Positions 15,924 to 24,422 of a DNA stretch of 64,000 nt are shown here, in pieces. The stretch lies in NCBI GenBank assembly GCA_963669455.1, contig OY770026.1:372001-436000 (forward strand), written 5' to 3'. Position numbers and translations under genes: made by a program. The notes under the pieces were generated by a model that saw nothing but the letters and a program-made list of their open reading frames with translations, was not told where the DNA came from and ran no database searches. The stretch's first letter is position 1; each line of letters opens with the position of its first letter. This DNA comes from JAWKWH01 sp963669455. GTDB lineage: Bacteria > Pseudomonadota > Alphaproteobacteria > Rhizobiales > Rhizobiaceae.

Positions 15924-16673
15924 ATGGGACGCCTCTACGGCAAGACGGCAATCATCACAGGCGCAGCCGCCGGCTTCGGCGAGGGCATGGCAAAACGGTT
16001 TGCCGGGGAAGGTGCGACCGTTATCGTGGCTGATCTCAATACCAGGGAGGCGGAACGGGTCGCCGGCGATATCGGTGATGCCGCCGTGGCGATTACCGCA
16101 GACGTGTCAAAAAAGGATGACATTGATGCGATGGTCGCGGCAGCCATGGAAAAATCGGGCCGGATCGACATTATGGTCAACAATGCCGGCTTTACCCACC
16201 GCAATGGCGGCCTCGAAAATGTCGATGAACATACGTTCGACCTGATCTACGACATCAACATGAAAGCGATCTATTATTCCACGCTCGCGGTAACACCAAT
16301 CATGGAGGCGCAAGGCGGCGGATCGATCATCACCACCGCATCCACCGCCGGGCTGAGGCCAAGGCCGGGACTGACCTGGTATAATGCATCCAAGGGCTGG
16401 GCGGTGACTGCGACCAAATCGATGGCGGTGGAACTGGCGCCGAAAAAAATCCGTGTCAATTGTCTCTGCCCGGTCGCCGGTGAAACCGGGATGCTGGTTC
16501 AGTTCATGGGTGAAGATACGCCGGAGATCCGCGAGAAATTCAAATCGAGCATCCCGCTTGGCCGGTTTTCAACCCCGCTTGATATTGCCAATGCGGCGCT
16601 TTGGCTGGCCTCGGATGAAGCGGCGTTCATCACCGGTGTCGCGCTGGAGGTTGATGGCGGCAGATGTGTCTGA
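15924..16673 (+). CDS. Short-chain dehydrogenase/reductase (classical SDR)
   Basis: The 249-residue product has the Rossmann turn TGAAAGFGEG (about residues 12-21), the NNAG motif at 86-89 and the catalytic Ser140, Tyr153 and Lys157 (YNASK). The C-terminal ITGVALEVDGG is typical of FabG-like oxidoreductases. GGGGAGAATGAT precedes the ATG. It lies between the aldehyde dehydrogenase and the permease genes in the same direction, so an alcohol or sugar substrate handled with the dehydrogenase is likely but unproven. Confidence 0.88.
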   Translation: MGRLYGKTAIITGAAAGFGEGMAKRFAGEGATVIVADLNTREAERVAGDIGDAAVAITADVSKKDDIDAMVAAAMEKSGRIDIMVNNAGFTHRNGGLENVDEHTFDLIYDINMKAIYYSTLAVTPIMEAQGGGSIITTASTAGLRPRPGLTWYNASKGWAVTATKSMAVELAPKKIRVNCLCPVAGETGMLVQFMGEDTPEIREKFKSSIPLGRFSTPLDIANAALWLASDEAAFITGVALEVDGGRCV

Positions 16674-16724
16674 TCAGATGGCCGGTATGATTCTCTTGTC
16701 CACATCCGTTGTACGTCGTTTCTC

Positions 16725-18494
16725 ATGACCGGTGAGCAAATTTTTCTTTTTGCGCTTTTAGGCGCCATGTTCGCGATGCTCGTCTGGGGGCGGGTCCGCT
16801 ATGACATGGTCGGTTTCGGCGCGCTGATCATCGCGGTCATCGGCGGTGCCGTCGATCCTCACGACGCGTTTAAGGGATTTGGCCATGAGGCGGTGATCAT
16901 CATCGCGCTGGTGCTGGTGGCCTCGCGGGCGCTGATCAATTCCGGCGCGGTTGAGCTGCTGGCCGGCTTCGTTGTTTCCGCCACGCGGCCCTTGCCGGCG
17001 CATATTTCGATCATGGCTGTGGCCGGTGCTGCACTTTCGGCGGTGATCAACAACGTCGCTGCCCTGGTTATTTTGATGACGCTCGACATGGAAGCCGCCC
17101 AAAAGGCCAAGCGCGCGATCTCGCTGTCGCTGATGCCGTTATCGTTTGCAACCATTCTCGGCGGTATGATCACCATGATCGGTACACCGCCCAATATCGT
17201 TATCGCGCAATACCGCACCGGTGTTTCCGGCGAACCGTTTGCCATGTTCGATTTTGCGCCGGTGGGCCTGATATGCGCCGCCATCGGTATTTTGTTCGTC
17301 GCGGTGGTGGGCTGGCGGCTGATCCCGCAGCGCGGGATCGTCACCATTTCCAGCACCGACGACGCGCCACGGTTTCTGGCGGAAGCCAAAGTGTTGGAAA
17401 AGTCGCCGGCAATCGGCCAGACACCGCGCGACCTCTATGAACTGGGCGAAGAGCATGACATTTTAATCGCCGGTCTGGTGAGGCGCGGCAAACGATTGCG
17501 CGGTCTGGCCGCCAATGAGGAAATCCGCAAAAACGATTTTCTGGTGCTGGAAGGCCACCCAAAGGCCATCGAGGCATTTGCCGGTGCCGCCAAACTGCAA
17601 TTTGCCGGTGCCGAAAAACATGGCGGCATGACGGGAAAATCGCTGAAGCTGGTTGAAGCGATGGTGCCCGACACGGCCCGGATTGCCGGGCGGACCGCAT
17701 ATGATCTGCGGCTGCTCTACCGGCGCGGTGTCACTCTTTTGGGCATATCCAGGCAGGGCAAGCGGATAGCCGATCGCGTGCGCAAAACCACCGTTCACGC
17801 CGGCGATGTCGTGTTGCTGATGGGGACTGAAAACCGCGTCAATGAAACCATCGACTGGCTGGGCGTGCTGCCGATTGCCGACAAGCGCCATGCGGTTATC
17901 CAGCGTTCAAAGGCGGCAATTGCAATCGGCCTGTTTGCGGCGGCGATTGCATGTTCGGTCTTCGGCCTGGTCGAATTGCCCATCGCGCTTGCAGCCGTCG
18001 TTGGCGGTTATGCGCTGCTTAATATCGTCGGTCCGAAGGAAGTCTATGAATCGGTGGAATGGCCGGTGATCGTGTTGCTGGCCTCACTGATACCGCTTGG
18101 CGCGGCGCTAGAGGAAAGTGGTGGCACGAAGCTGATCGCCGAGGCAATCGTCTGGCAAAGCGGCGGCCTGCCCACATGGGCCATTTTAATGGTGGTCATT
18201 GTCGTTACGATGACGCTGTCTGATTTCCTCAACAATGTTGCAACCGCGCTTATCGCCGCCCCGGTGGCTGTCGATGTCGCCAATGCGCTTAATGTTTCGT
18301 CCGACCCGTTTTTGATGGGTGTTGCGGTTGCCGCTTCCTGTGCCTTTCTCACCCCGATCGGGCACAAGAACAACACCATTATCATGGGGCCGGGTAATTA
18401 TCAGTTTGGCGATTATTGGCGTATGGGCTTGCCGCTGGAGATCATTATCGTCGTCGTGTCAGTTCCTTCGATCCTCTATTTCTGGCCGCTATAG
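16725..18494 (+). CDS. SLC13-type anion permease with TrkA-C (RCK_C) domains
   Basis: The 589-residue membrane protein shows two homologous transport halves. The first carries VINNVAALVILM and GGMITMIGTPPNIVI, the second LNNVATALIAAPVA and ASCAFLTPIGHKNN; both are hairpin and helix signatures of the DASS/SLC13 family. Between them (about residues 210-380) lie two soluble RCK_C-like domains. These proteins import sulfate or di- and tricarboxylates. The gene follows the dehydrogenase pair, so it may supply or export their acid product. Its last six bases overlap the convergent gene's stop codon in the palindrome CTATAG. Confidence 0.85.
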   Translation: MTGEQIFLFALLGAMFAMLVWGRVRYDMVGFGALIIAVIGGAVDPHDAFKGFGHEAVIIIALVLVASRALINSGAVELLAGFVVSATRPLPAHISIMAVAGAALSAVINNVAALVILMTLDMEAAQKAKRAISLSLMPLSFATILGGMITMIGTPPNIVIAQYRTGVSGEPFAMFDFAPVGLICAAIGILFVAVVGWRLIPQRGIVTISSTDDAPRFLAEAKVLEKSPAIGQTPRDLYELGEEHDILIAGLVRRGKRLRGLAANEEIRKNDFLVLEGHPKAIEAFAGAAKLQFAGAEKHGGMTGKSLKLVEAMVPDTARIAGRTAYDLRLLYRRGVTLLGISRQGKRIADRVRKTTVHAGDVVLLMGTENRVNETIDWLGVLPIADKRHAVIQRSKAAIAIGLFAAAIACSVFGLVELPIALAAVVGGYALLNIVGPKEVYESVEWPVIVLLASLIPLGAALEESGGTKLIAEAIVWQSGGLPTWAILMVVIVVTMTLSDFLNNVATALIAAPVAVDVANALNVSSDPFLMGVAVAASCAFLTPIGHKNNTIIMGPGNYQFGDYWRMGLPLEIIIVVVSVPSILYFWPL

Positions 18495-19181
18495 CGTTCC
18501 AGCACGGATGTCCTTAAACAGCGGCGCGAAATTTTTCAAAGCGGTTTTTATCTGACGATTCGAAGCTTGCTTATTAAACGGACCGAGATCAAAATCATCG
18601 AGCCATTCAATGATTTCTTCCCGATCCGGGTGGCTTTCGTCATTTAGAATTTCCTGCATGTCAGCCCAACCCCAGGGGCCGCCGCTATCATCGGGCGGGC
18701 ATGGATTTTCGCCGCCGATACAGCGAGGCGGTTTGTCGCTTTTGGTTTGCACTCTGTGGTCGATAATCCCGATCTCATGCCACCAGTCATCGCCAAAATC
18801 GTAATGATATTTCGCCTTGTCGCTCTTCGCGAATACGTCCTTGCAAATTACGCCGGCAACATTTTTTTCATCGTCTTGGTCAAAGGGGCTGTCATTTATC
18901 TTGACGGCATAGCGATTGCCTCTGATTTCGAATGCAAACATGTGCGAGCCATTCCATCCCATGGCGCCTTGTAATACCGCATGCAGATCAAGCAATGGCA
19001 GATCTTCGGGGATCAGGACAATCCGGTAGACCGCAGGCTCAACGTCCAAGAGTTGGATTTTCAGTTCGAACAAGTTTCCCATTTTGATCGTGTTTTCAAA
19101 ATTATCATCACATAAAACCGTTCTGACACTGATGAGATTTTTGACATCGGTGTCAATGCTAAGCTTTCGCTTGAGCGCCAT
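18489..19181 (-). CDS. Plasmid pRiA4b ORF-3 family protein
   Basis: The 230-residue product matches the PRiA4_ORF3 family: LKIQLLDVEPAVYRIVLIPEDLPLLDLH, GWNGSHMFAFEI, YHYDFGDDWWHEI and CIGGENPCPPDDSGG are its signature segments. The biochemical role of the family is unknown; members are common on plasmids and islands and have sometimes been linked to IS1096 TnpR. The N-terminal 33 residues before MGNLFELKIQL are unusual, so an ATG at 19082 may be the true start. The gene is convergent with the SLC13 gene and shares six bases with it. Confidence 0.8.
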   Translation of the reverse strand: MALKRKLSIDTDVKNLISVRTVLCDDNFENTIKMGNLFELKIQLLDVEPAVYRIVLIPEDLPLLDLHAVLQGAMGWNGSHMFAFEIRGNRYAVKINDSPFDQDDEKNVAGVICKDVFAKSDKAKYHYDFGDDWWHEIGIIDHRVQTKSDKPPRCIGGENPCPPDDSGGPWGWADMQEILNDESHPDREEIIEWLDDFDLGPFNKQASNRQIKTALKNFAPLFKDIRAGTL

Positions 19182-19202
19182 ATTCCGGCAGAATAACCAG
19201 CG

Positions 19203-20189
19203 CTATTCGGCTGCAATCCGGTCTGCCCGGCGCGCCAGCTTTGCCGCCAAGTTCAAACCGACGCCCGGGCGCGACCATGGGCAGGCGGCGATGCAAATGG
19301 CACATCCTGATGTTTCGGCAAAGAAAGGAATGCACTTGTCGAAATTGACATACCAGCGCTCCACACCACGGACCATCTGTTTTTGCGAGCCAATGGCGAA
19401 TGGCGGGCAGGCATCCTCACATACCCGGCAGCGGGTACAGAAATCATCGACCCCAAAACTCCGTTTAGGTGTGTAGGCAAAGGGAGCATTTGTGAGCACC
19501 GCGCCAAGACGGAAAGCAGAACCAAATTCCGGATTAATCAGCGAACCGTGTTTGCCAAGTTCGCCAAATCCGCATTCAAGTGCCGGCGGGATCATCAATA
19601 TCTTGCCGACCATCGGTCCGGTTACCGGATCGGCGTCCCATCCCTGCTGCCTGAGCCATCCGGCAACCTGTTTCGCCGCCGCCGCCGCACGACAATATTG
19701 CCGGGTTACCTCAATACCGCCGCGGGTTTCGGGCACATGTTTCAACTCTTCATAATCGTGTTGAACACCGAGCATGACGACCGTTTTGAAGTGCGTCTCA
19801 TGGTGATCGAACACCCATTCAGGCCTGAGCGCGGTCGCACCGACCATCTCGCAATCGCCACCGGCAATGAACTGATCAAGAGCCCCGGTCCATTCCTCGG
19901 GGCTACGTTCTGCCGGGCGTTCCGCGATATCGGGCAGCGGCGCATCGATGATCTCGCGCCGTGTTTGCCGGTGCTCCATCAAAACCGGGTCTTTGGGTTC
20001 ATGGCCATAAAACCATTTTTGAACCTTACCGAATGCAATCTCGTCGGGGTCTGGCGCCCAATAGACCATTTTCGGGCGCCTGACTTTTGTTTCGCCCAGG
20101 CCATTGATTTCATTGCCAGTAATTTCTGGGCGGCAGGCAAGCATCTCGGGATTTGGCTTAAAAGGCCGATAGGGATTTGATTTTACCAT
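19203..20189 (-). CDS. Reductive dehalogenase/QueG-like 4Fe-4S protein
   Basis: The 328-residue product carries two ferredoxin-type motifs near the C-terminus: CTRCRVCEDACPP (Cys251 onward) and C-X9-C-X2-C-X3-CPW (Cys286-Cys303). Together these are the arrangement seen in reductive dehalogenases and, in related form, in epoxyqueuosine reductase QueG. There is no twin-arginine signal peptide and no membrane anchor gene beside it, so it should be cytosolic. A corrinoid-binding core before the clusters is inferred from family resemblance only. The ATG at 20189 is preferred over a TTG at 20210. The substrate is unknown and the neighbours give no clue. Confidence 0.7.
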   Translation of the reverse strand: MVKSNPYRPFKPNPEMLACRPEITGNEINGLGETKVRRPKMVYWAPDPDEIAFGKVQKWFYGHEPKDPVLMEHRQTRREIIDAPLPDIAERPAERSPEEWTGALDQFIAGGDCEMVGATALRPEWVFDHHETHFKTVVMLGVQHDYEELKHVPETRGGIEVTRQYCRAAAAAKQVAGWLRQQGWDADPVTGPMVGKILMIPPALECGFGELGKHGSLINPEFGSAFRLGAVLTNAPFAYTPKRSFGVDDFCTRCRVCEDACPPFAIGSQKQMVRGVERWYVNFDKCIPFFAETSGCAICIAACPWSRPGVGLNLAAKLARRADRIAAE

Positions 20190-20257
20190 GGTCGCCCAAT
20201 GTAGGAACAACTGTTCAAGGAAATCAAGACATTGAAGTGATTCTGCGGTGCTCTCCC

Positions 20258-21718
20258 TTACCGGAAATCAAACGCGCTTAGCCCTGTCACCATCTCGTCC
20301 AAACCCAGCGGTCTCGTTACCGGAGGTTCGGCGCGTGCCAGACAGGCCGAACGCTCGCACAGCCGGCAGGCCGGACCCACGGAGATGGCGGGAACCGTAT
20401 CGCGGCCGGATTTACCGGCGGTTCCCGGTGCGACGCCCGGAAGCGCTGCGCCATAGATCGTTTCATCGCGATAGCCGATGTCGCAGCCGATCAGGATCGC
20501 GGTTCGCCGCGGGCGTTCTGAAAAAGCGCCTTGCGGTCCTTCCAGCGTGCGCGAGACGGTCAAAAACTCAGCTCCATCCGGCATTTCCACGGCTTCGACG
20601 ATGATCTGGCCCGGCTGGGTAAAAGCGGCATGAACCGACAGTTTCGGGCAACTGCCGCCGAAACGTTGCTGTGGAAAGCCCTGCGCACCGGCGCGGCGAA
20701 ACCGATGGCCGGAATTGTCGACCTCAAGCATGAAAAACGGGACACCGGCGGCACCCGGCCGGGCCAGCATGGTCAACCGGTTGGCCGCCTGCTCGAATGA
20801 CACGCCGAAGCGGGATTTCAAGACATCGATGTCGTAGCGCACGCGCGCGCTTTCGGCCTGGAACGCACCATAGGGCATCATCAGCGCGTGGGAAGCGTAG
20901 CGGCCCAATTCGAACCGGGCCAGCCGCTTTGCCTCCGCACTTGCCAGCTTCAGCGCCTCGATTCCTGCGGTGATCGCGACGTCCATGCGGATCATCGCCG
21001 CTTCCACAGCAATCTCACGCAACTGATCGAATGGCGACAGGCGCTCGGAGATAAAAAGCCGTTGCGAATGCCGGTCAAACCGGCGGCGCCAGTCCGGCAT
21101 TACAGAAACCGGCAGCAGCCGAACGGAAATACCCTGTTCCTTTTTCAGCCAGCTTTCCAGTGCGCCGCGTAAATTGCCATGGGGCTGGAGCAGTTTGGAA
21201 AAGCTTTCAGCCTCCTCTTCGATTGCGGCAAAGAAGTTCGGCCTGGCGGCAAGAACATCGCGCACCTCGTCAATCGGCAGACGCGCGGCCGACAGAGCAG
21301 GCGCGTGACCCTCGCGCGCCAAAATCTCCGACAGGTCCGACAGCCGCTCTCCCTGTTCGCGATAGGCCCGGTAGAGCTTTGTCACGGCGGCGGCGGCATT
21401 GGGCGCGTTTTCCGCCAATTCGATCATTTCCTGATCACCTGGCAATTCGCCGGACAATAACGGGTCTGAGAAGGTTTCGCGCAAGGCGGCCAGCATGGCG
21501 CTGCCGCTGCCTTCGCCCTGCAGTTCCTCCGGCTCGACATGGTAGACCGATGATAATTTGAGCAGCAGCTGGACCGTCAGCGGGCGCTGATTGCGCTCGA
21601 TCAGATTGAGGTAGGATGGTGAAATGCCAAGTTCCGCCGCCATCGCCGTTTGGGTTAGCCCCTTAGAATTACGGATACGGCGGATACGCGGGCCGGCAAA
21701 TATCTTCTGCTCGGCCAT
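20258..21718 (-). CDS. RamB/ScfR-type short-chain fatty acid transcriptional regulator
   Basis: In this 486-residue regulator, residues about 8-65 form an XRE helix-turn-helix (LTQTAMAAELGISPSYLNLIERNQRPLT), followed by an IrrE/ImmA-like DUF955 domain. The C-terminal DUF2083-like region holds the cysteine cluster CRLCERSACLARAEPP. RamB proteins control the glyoxylate cycle and acetate metabolism in Corynebacterium, and related ScfRs control propionate use. The gene is divergent from aceA across a 350-bp region, which strongly suggests that it controls isocitrate lyase. The ATG at 21718 (MAEQKIFAG) is preferred over the upstream start at 21763. Confidence 0.88.
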   Translation of the reverse strand: MAEQKIFAGPRIRRIRNSKGLTQTAMAAELGISPSYLNLIERNQRPLTVQLLLKLSSVYHVEPEELQGEGSGSAMLAALRETFSDPLLSGELPGDQEMIELAENAPNAAAAVTKLYRAYREQGERLSDLSEILAREGHAPALSAARLPIDEVRDVLAARPNFFAAIEEEAESFSKLLQPHGNLRGALESWLKKEQGISVRLLPVSVMPDWRRRFDRHSQRLFISERLSPFDQLREIAVEAAMIRMDVAITAGIEALKLASAEAKRLARFELGRYASHALMMPYGAFQAESARVRYDIDVLKSRFGVSFEQAANRLTMLARPGAAGVPFFMLEVDNSGHRFRRAGAQGFPQQRFGGSCPKLSVHAAFTQPGQIIVEAVEMPDGAEFLTVSRTLEGPQGAFSERPRRTAILIGCDIGYRDETIYGAALPGVAPGTAGKSGRDTVPAISVGPACRLCERSACLARAEPPVTRPLGLDEMVTGLSAFDFR

Positions 21719-22068
21719 CAAACTATTCCCGATTGTGCAATCATTTGGCCGGCCGCCGGACATCGCGTTGATATGAGATCATTTGTATCCATGGTCTGAT
21801 CATTTCAATTTTGCCGCGACTGACGGATATTTACAGTTCTTTACAGAATTTTTCTCAAATCCGTGCGATTGGCTTTTTACAATTATGACAATTTTACAAT
21901 AGTATTTTGTCACATGCAATACAGACTAACTTGTTTTCAAACCCCAAAAACATTGATTTTTCTCGCATGATTTTGCGGCGCAATGTAAATTAAGTCACAT
22001 GCGGATCGTCTTCCAGCACAGTTATGACGATCCACTCTAGTAAATTTACCGTCTGATGGAGAACAACC
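21719..22068. promoter_or_regulatory. Shared control region of the RamB-type gene and aceA
   Basis: This 350-bp AT-rich stretch holds a perfect 8-bp inverted repeat GGATCGTC/GACGATCC (22003-22010 and 22026-22033, 15-base spacer) just before the aceA ribosome site. It also has repeated short words TTTACAG and TTTTACAAT between about 21825 and 21905, and repeated GATCATTT near 21778 and 21801. These are candidate binding sites for the adjacent regulator. No site matches a consensus known to me with certainty. Confidence 0.45.
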
Positions 22069-23358
22069 ATGACCGATTTTTACAACCTCGTCCCTTCGGC
22101 GCCGGAAGGGCGTTTCGACGGCATCGACCGGACCTATACGCCGGAAGATGTGCAAAAACTGCGCGGATCGGTGCAGATCAAATATTCGCTCGCCGAAATG
22201 GGCGCCAACCGGCTTTGGAAGCTCATCCACGAGGAAGATTTCGTCAATTCGCTGGGCGCTCTGTCCGGTAATCAGGCCATGCAGATGGTTCGCGCCGGGC
22301 TGAAGGCCATCTATCTGTCGGGCTGGCAGGTTGCAGCCGATGCCAATACCGCTTCGGCCATGTATCCCGACCAGTCGCTTTATCCGGCCAATGCCGGTCC
22401 GGAACTGGCAAAGCGCATCAACAAGACGTTGCAGCGCGCTGACCAGATCGAAACGGCAGAAGGCAACGGCCTTTCCGTCGATACATGGTTTGCGCCTATC
22501 GTGGCCGATGCGGAAGCCGGTTTTGGTGGCCCGCTCAATGCTTTCGAACTGATGAAAGCCTATATCGAAGCGGGTGCTGCGGGCGTTCATTTCGAAGATC
22601 AGCTGGCATCTGAAAAGAAATGCGGCCATCTCGGCGGCAAAGTGCTGATCCCGATGGCGCAGCATATCCGTAACCTGTCGGCAGCCCGCCTTGCTGCCGA
22701 TGTTATGGGCACGCCAACGCTGATCATCTGCCGGACCGATGCGGAAGCGGCAAAGCTGATCACCTCCGACATTGATGACCGTGACAAACCCTTTGTCGAT
22801 TACGATGCCGGACGCACACCGGAAGGTTTCTACAATGTCAAAAACGGCATGGCGCCCTGCATCGCCCGCGCGATCGCCATGGCGCCCTATTCCGACCTGA
22901 TCTGGATGGAAACTTCAAAGCCGGATCTGGATGAGGCCCGCAAATTCGCCGAGGCCGTGCGCAAGGAATATCCAAACCAGCTTCTGGCCTATAATTGCTC
23001 GCCATCGTTCAACTGGAAAAAGAACCTCGACGATGCAACGATTGCCAAGTTCCAGCGTGAACTGGGTGCGATGGGCTTCAAATTCCAGTTCATCACGCTG
23101 GCCGGCTTCCATCAGCTCAATCACGGCATGTACGAACTGGCGCGTGGCTACAAGGATCGGCAGATGGCGGCTTATTCGGAACTGCAGGAAGCAGAATTTG
23201 CGTCAGAAGCCAACGGCTATACCGCGACCAAGCACCAGCGCGAAGTTGGAACCGGCTATTTCGACGCGGTTTCCATGGCCATAACTGGCGGACAGTCGTC
23301 AACGACGGCGATGGGCGAATCAACCGAAACCGCTCAATTCCGTCCGGCTGCGGAATAG
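22069..23358 (+). CDS. aceA: Isocitrate lyase
   Basis: AceA splits isocitrate to glyoxylate and succinate, the first step of the glyoxylate bypass needed for growth on acetate or fatty acids. The 429-residue product has the catalytic motif KKCGHLGGK with the active cysteine at residue 185, the metal-binding segment GWQVAADANTASAMYPDQSLYP and a C-terminal variable region. GGAG lies 8 bases before the ATG. A divergent RamB-type regulator and a downstream small conserved gene flank it. Malate synthase is not in the window. Confidence 0.97.
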   Translation: MTDFYNLVPSAPEGRFDGIDRTYTPEDVQKLRGSVQIKYSLAEMGANRLWKLIHEEDFVNSLGALSGNQAMQMVRAGLKAIYLSGWQVAADANTASAMYPDQSLYPANAGPELAKRINKTLQRADQIETAEGNGLSVDTWFAPIVADAEAGFGGPLNAFELMKAYIEAGAAGVHFEDQLASEKKCGHLGGKVLIPMAQHIRNLSAARLAADVMGTPTLIICRTDAEAAKLITSDIDDRDKPFVDYDAGRTPEGFYNVKNGMAPCIARAIAMAPYSDLIWMETSKPDLDEARKFAEAVRKEYPNQLLAYNCSPSFNWKKNLDDATIAKFQRELGAMGFKFQFITLAGFHQLNHGMYELARGYKDRQMAAYSELQEAEFASEANGYTATKHQREVGTGYFDAVSMAITGGQSSTTAMGESTETAQFRPAAE

Positions 23359-23370
23359 TATTGCCTTTTT

Positions 23371-23397
23371 ATGTCCCGGGACGTTATGTCCCGGGAC
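23371..23397. repeat. Tandem palindromic 12-mers downstream of aceA
   Basis: ATGTCCCGGGAC occurs at 23371-23382 and again at 23386-23397, and each copy contains the perfect palindrome GTCCCGGGAC. They lie 13 bases after the aceA stop and upstream of the small gene. A two-site operator or an mRNA processing hairpin is possible. No T-run follows, so it is not a standard terminator. Confidence 0.5.
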
Positions 23398-23439
23398 ATT
23401 GAACATACCGATCAGCCAACAGGCAGAATGGAGATTGAA

Positions 23440-23673
23440 ATGGCACCTAAAACACGCGTCAAGGAACGGGCCGAGGAACAATCCTCGACGATGAACTCAG
23501 ACCAGCAGGCGGTGATCCGGATGGTGGCCAATGACCTGCACCGGCTCAACCAATCGGTGATGAAGGCGGTGGATGCAGGTGTTTCCGTCGAGCTTGTTCG
23601 TTCGGCCCGGCATCATGGCGGTGACGGAAACTGGGGCGATCTGCTTATTCCGGTGATCGTCACCCAGGGCTGA
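23440..23673 (+). CDS. Small conserved hypothetical protein next to aceA
   Basis: A 77-residue soluble protein with a charged N-terminus (MAPKTRVKERAEEQSS) and a predicted helical middle (QQAVIRMVANDLHRLNQSVMKAVDAGVSVELVRSARHH). It ends in a conserved-looking tail, GNWGDLLIPVIVTQG. GGAG lies seven bases before the ATG at 23440, which decides the start over several upstream ATGs. A strong terminator follows at 23695. It is probably co-transcribed with aceA. The function is unknown. Confidence 0.7.
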   Translation: MAPKTRVKERAEEQSSTMNSDQQAVIRMVANDLHRLNQSVMKAVDAGVSVELVRSARHHGGDGNWGDLLIPVIVTQG

Positions 23674-23694
23674 TACGATATAATTGGCCAATTG

Positions 23695-23720
23695 AAGCCG
23701 GCCCTTGTGGCCGGCTTTTT
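23695..23720 (+). terminator. Rho-independent terminator after aceA and the small gene
   Basis: A 9-bp GC-rich stem (23695-23703 and 23709-23717) with a 5-base loop is followed by a run of T. It has the classic form on the plus strand and ends the aceA transcription unit. Confidence 0.85.
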
Positions 23721-23920
23721 GCGTATGGCAGATCATCGACAGCAAATAGGCGGTCGGGCCTTCGATCAGACGCTGCCGGGACCGGTAAAAACAGTATTGT
23801 TTCAAAATTTCTCCTACAACCTAATCGAGAGGTCCAAGTACAAACGAAAGTAGTTATTAATGGTTTTGGACTATCTAACTGCAACCATACATTGAGTACG
23901 AATGAGACAGGGCCTTATCG

Positions 23921-24364
23921 ATGTCCGCGGGGAAATCTAGTCGCTTGCCGATTGCAAATCGGGCCGTCGCTTATAAAGAGCATGCGGTCAACGGTCCCTA
24001 TGGGCTGGTAATCAGCAAATCGCCGATTAATCGGATTGTTGTCTCGCGCATCCTGCAGGATTGCGGCATCAAGCCTGCGGCAATGGAAGTATGCGCCGCT
24101 TTGGCACTGCTCCAATCGTCTGTTCCACTGCTGATTGTTATTGACGCCGGCCGGGATCTGGCGGCCTTTGATACATTGTTCGTAAATCTTGAGACACTGG
24201 GTGGGGGCGCTCCACCCACGATATTTCTCAAACAGGATCATGAGGCGGGTCTGCCGCCCTACCCGTTCAACGGGGTCACGGCAATGCCGGTGACGGTGGA
24301 AACATTTAGGCCATTGATCGACAATTGCCTCTCGTCGACCCCGGCAGTTCTTCAGGAAGCCTGA
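23921..24364 (+). CDS. Degenerate receiver-domain (pseudo response regulator) protein
   Basis: The 147-residue product appears to have a CheY-like fold: YGLVISKSPINRIVVSRIL as strand 1 and helix 1, PLLIVIDAGRDL as strand 3, PTIFLKQ as strand 4 and GVTAMPVTVETFRPLI as strand 5. The acidic pair after strand 1 is replaced by KSPI, the Thr/Ser after strand 4 is missing, and the conserved Lys before proline is Met. An Asp remains at the usual phospho-site strand. It therefore may not be a normal phosphorylated receiver. The N-terminal 25 residues are basic and variable. No output domain is present. The assignment is by pattern only. Confidence 0.55.
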   Translation: MSAGKSSRLPIANRAVAYKEHAVNGPYGLVISKSPINRIVVSRILQDCGIKPAAMEVCAALALLQSSVPLLIVIDAGRDLAAFDTLFVNLETLGGGAPPTIFLKQDHEAGLPPYPFNGVTAMPVTVETFRPLIDNCLSSTPAVLQEA

Positions 24365-24422
24365 TAGGACGGGCAGGAGCGCATCCTGTTTTGAGACCTG
24401 CATCATGAACCGATAGTCCGGT

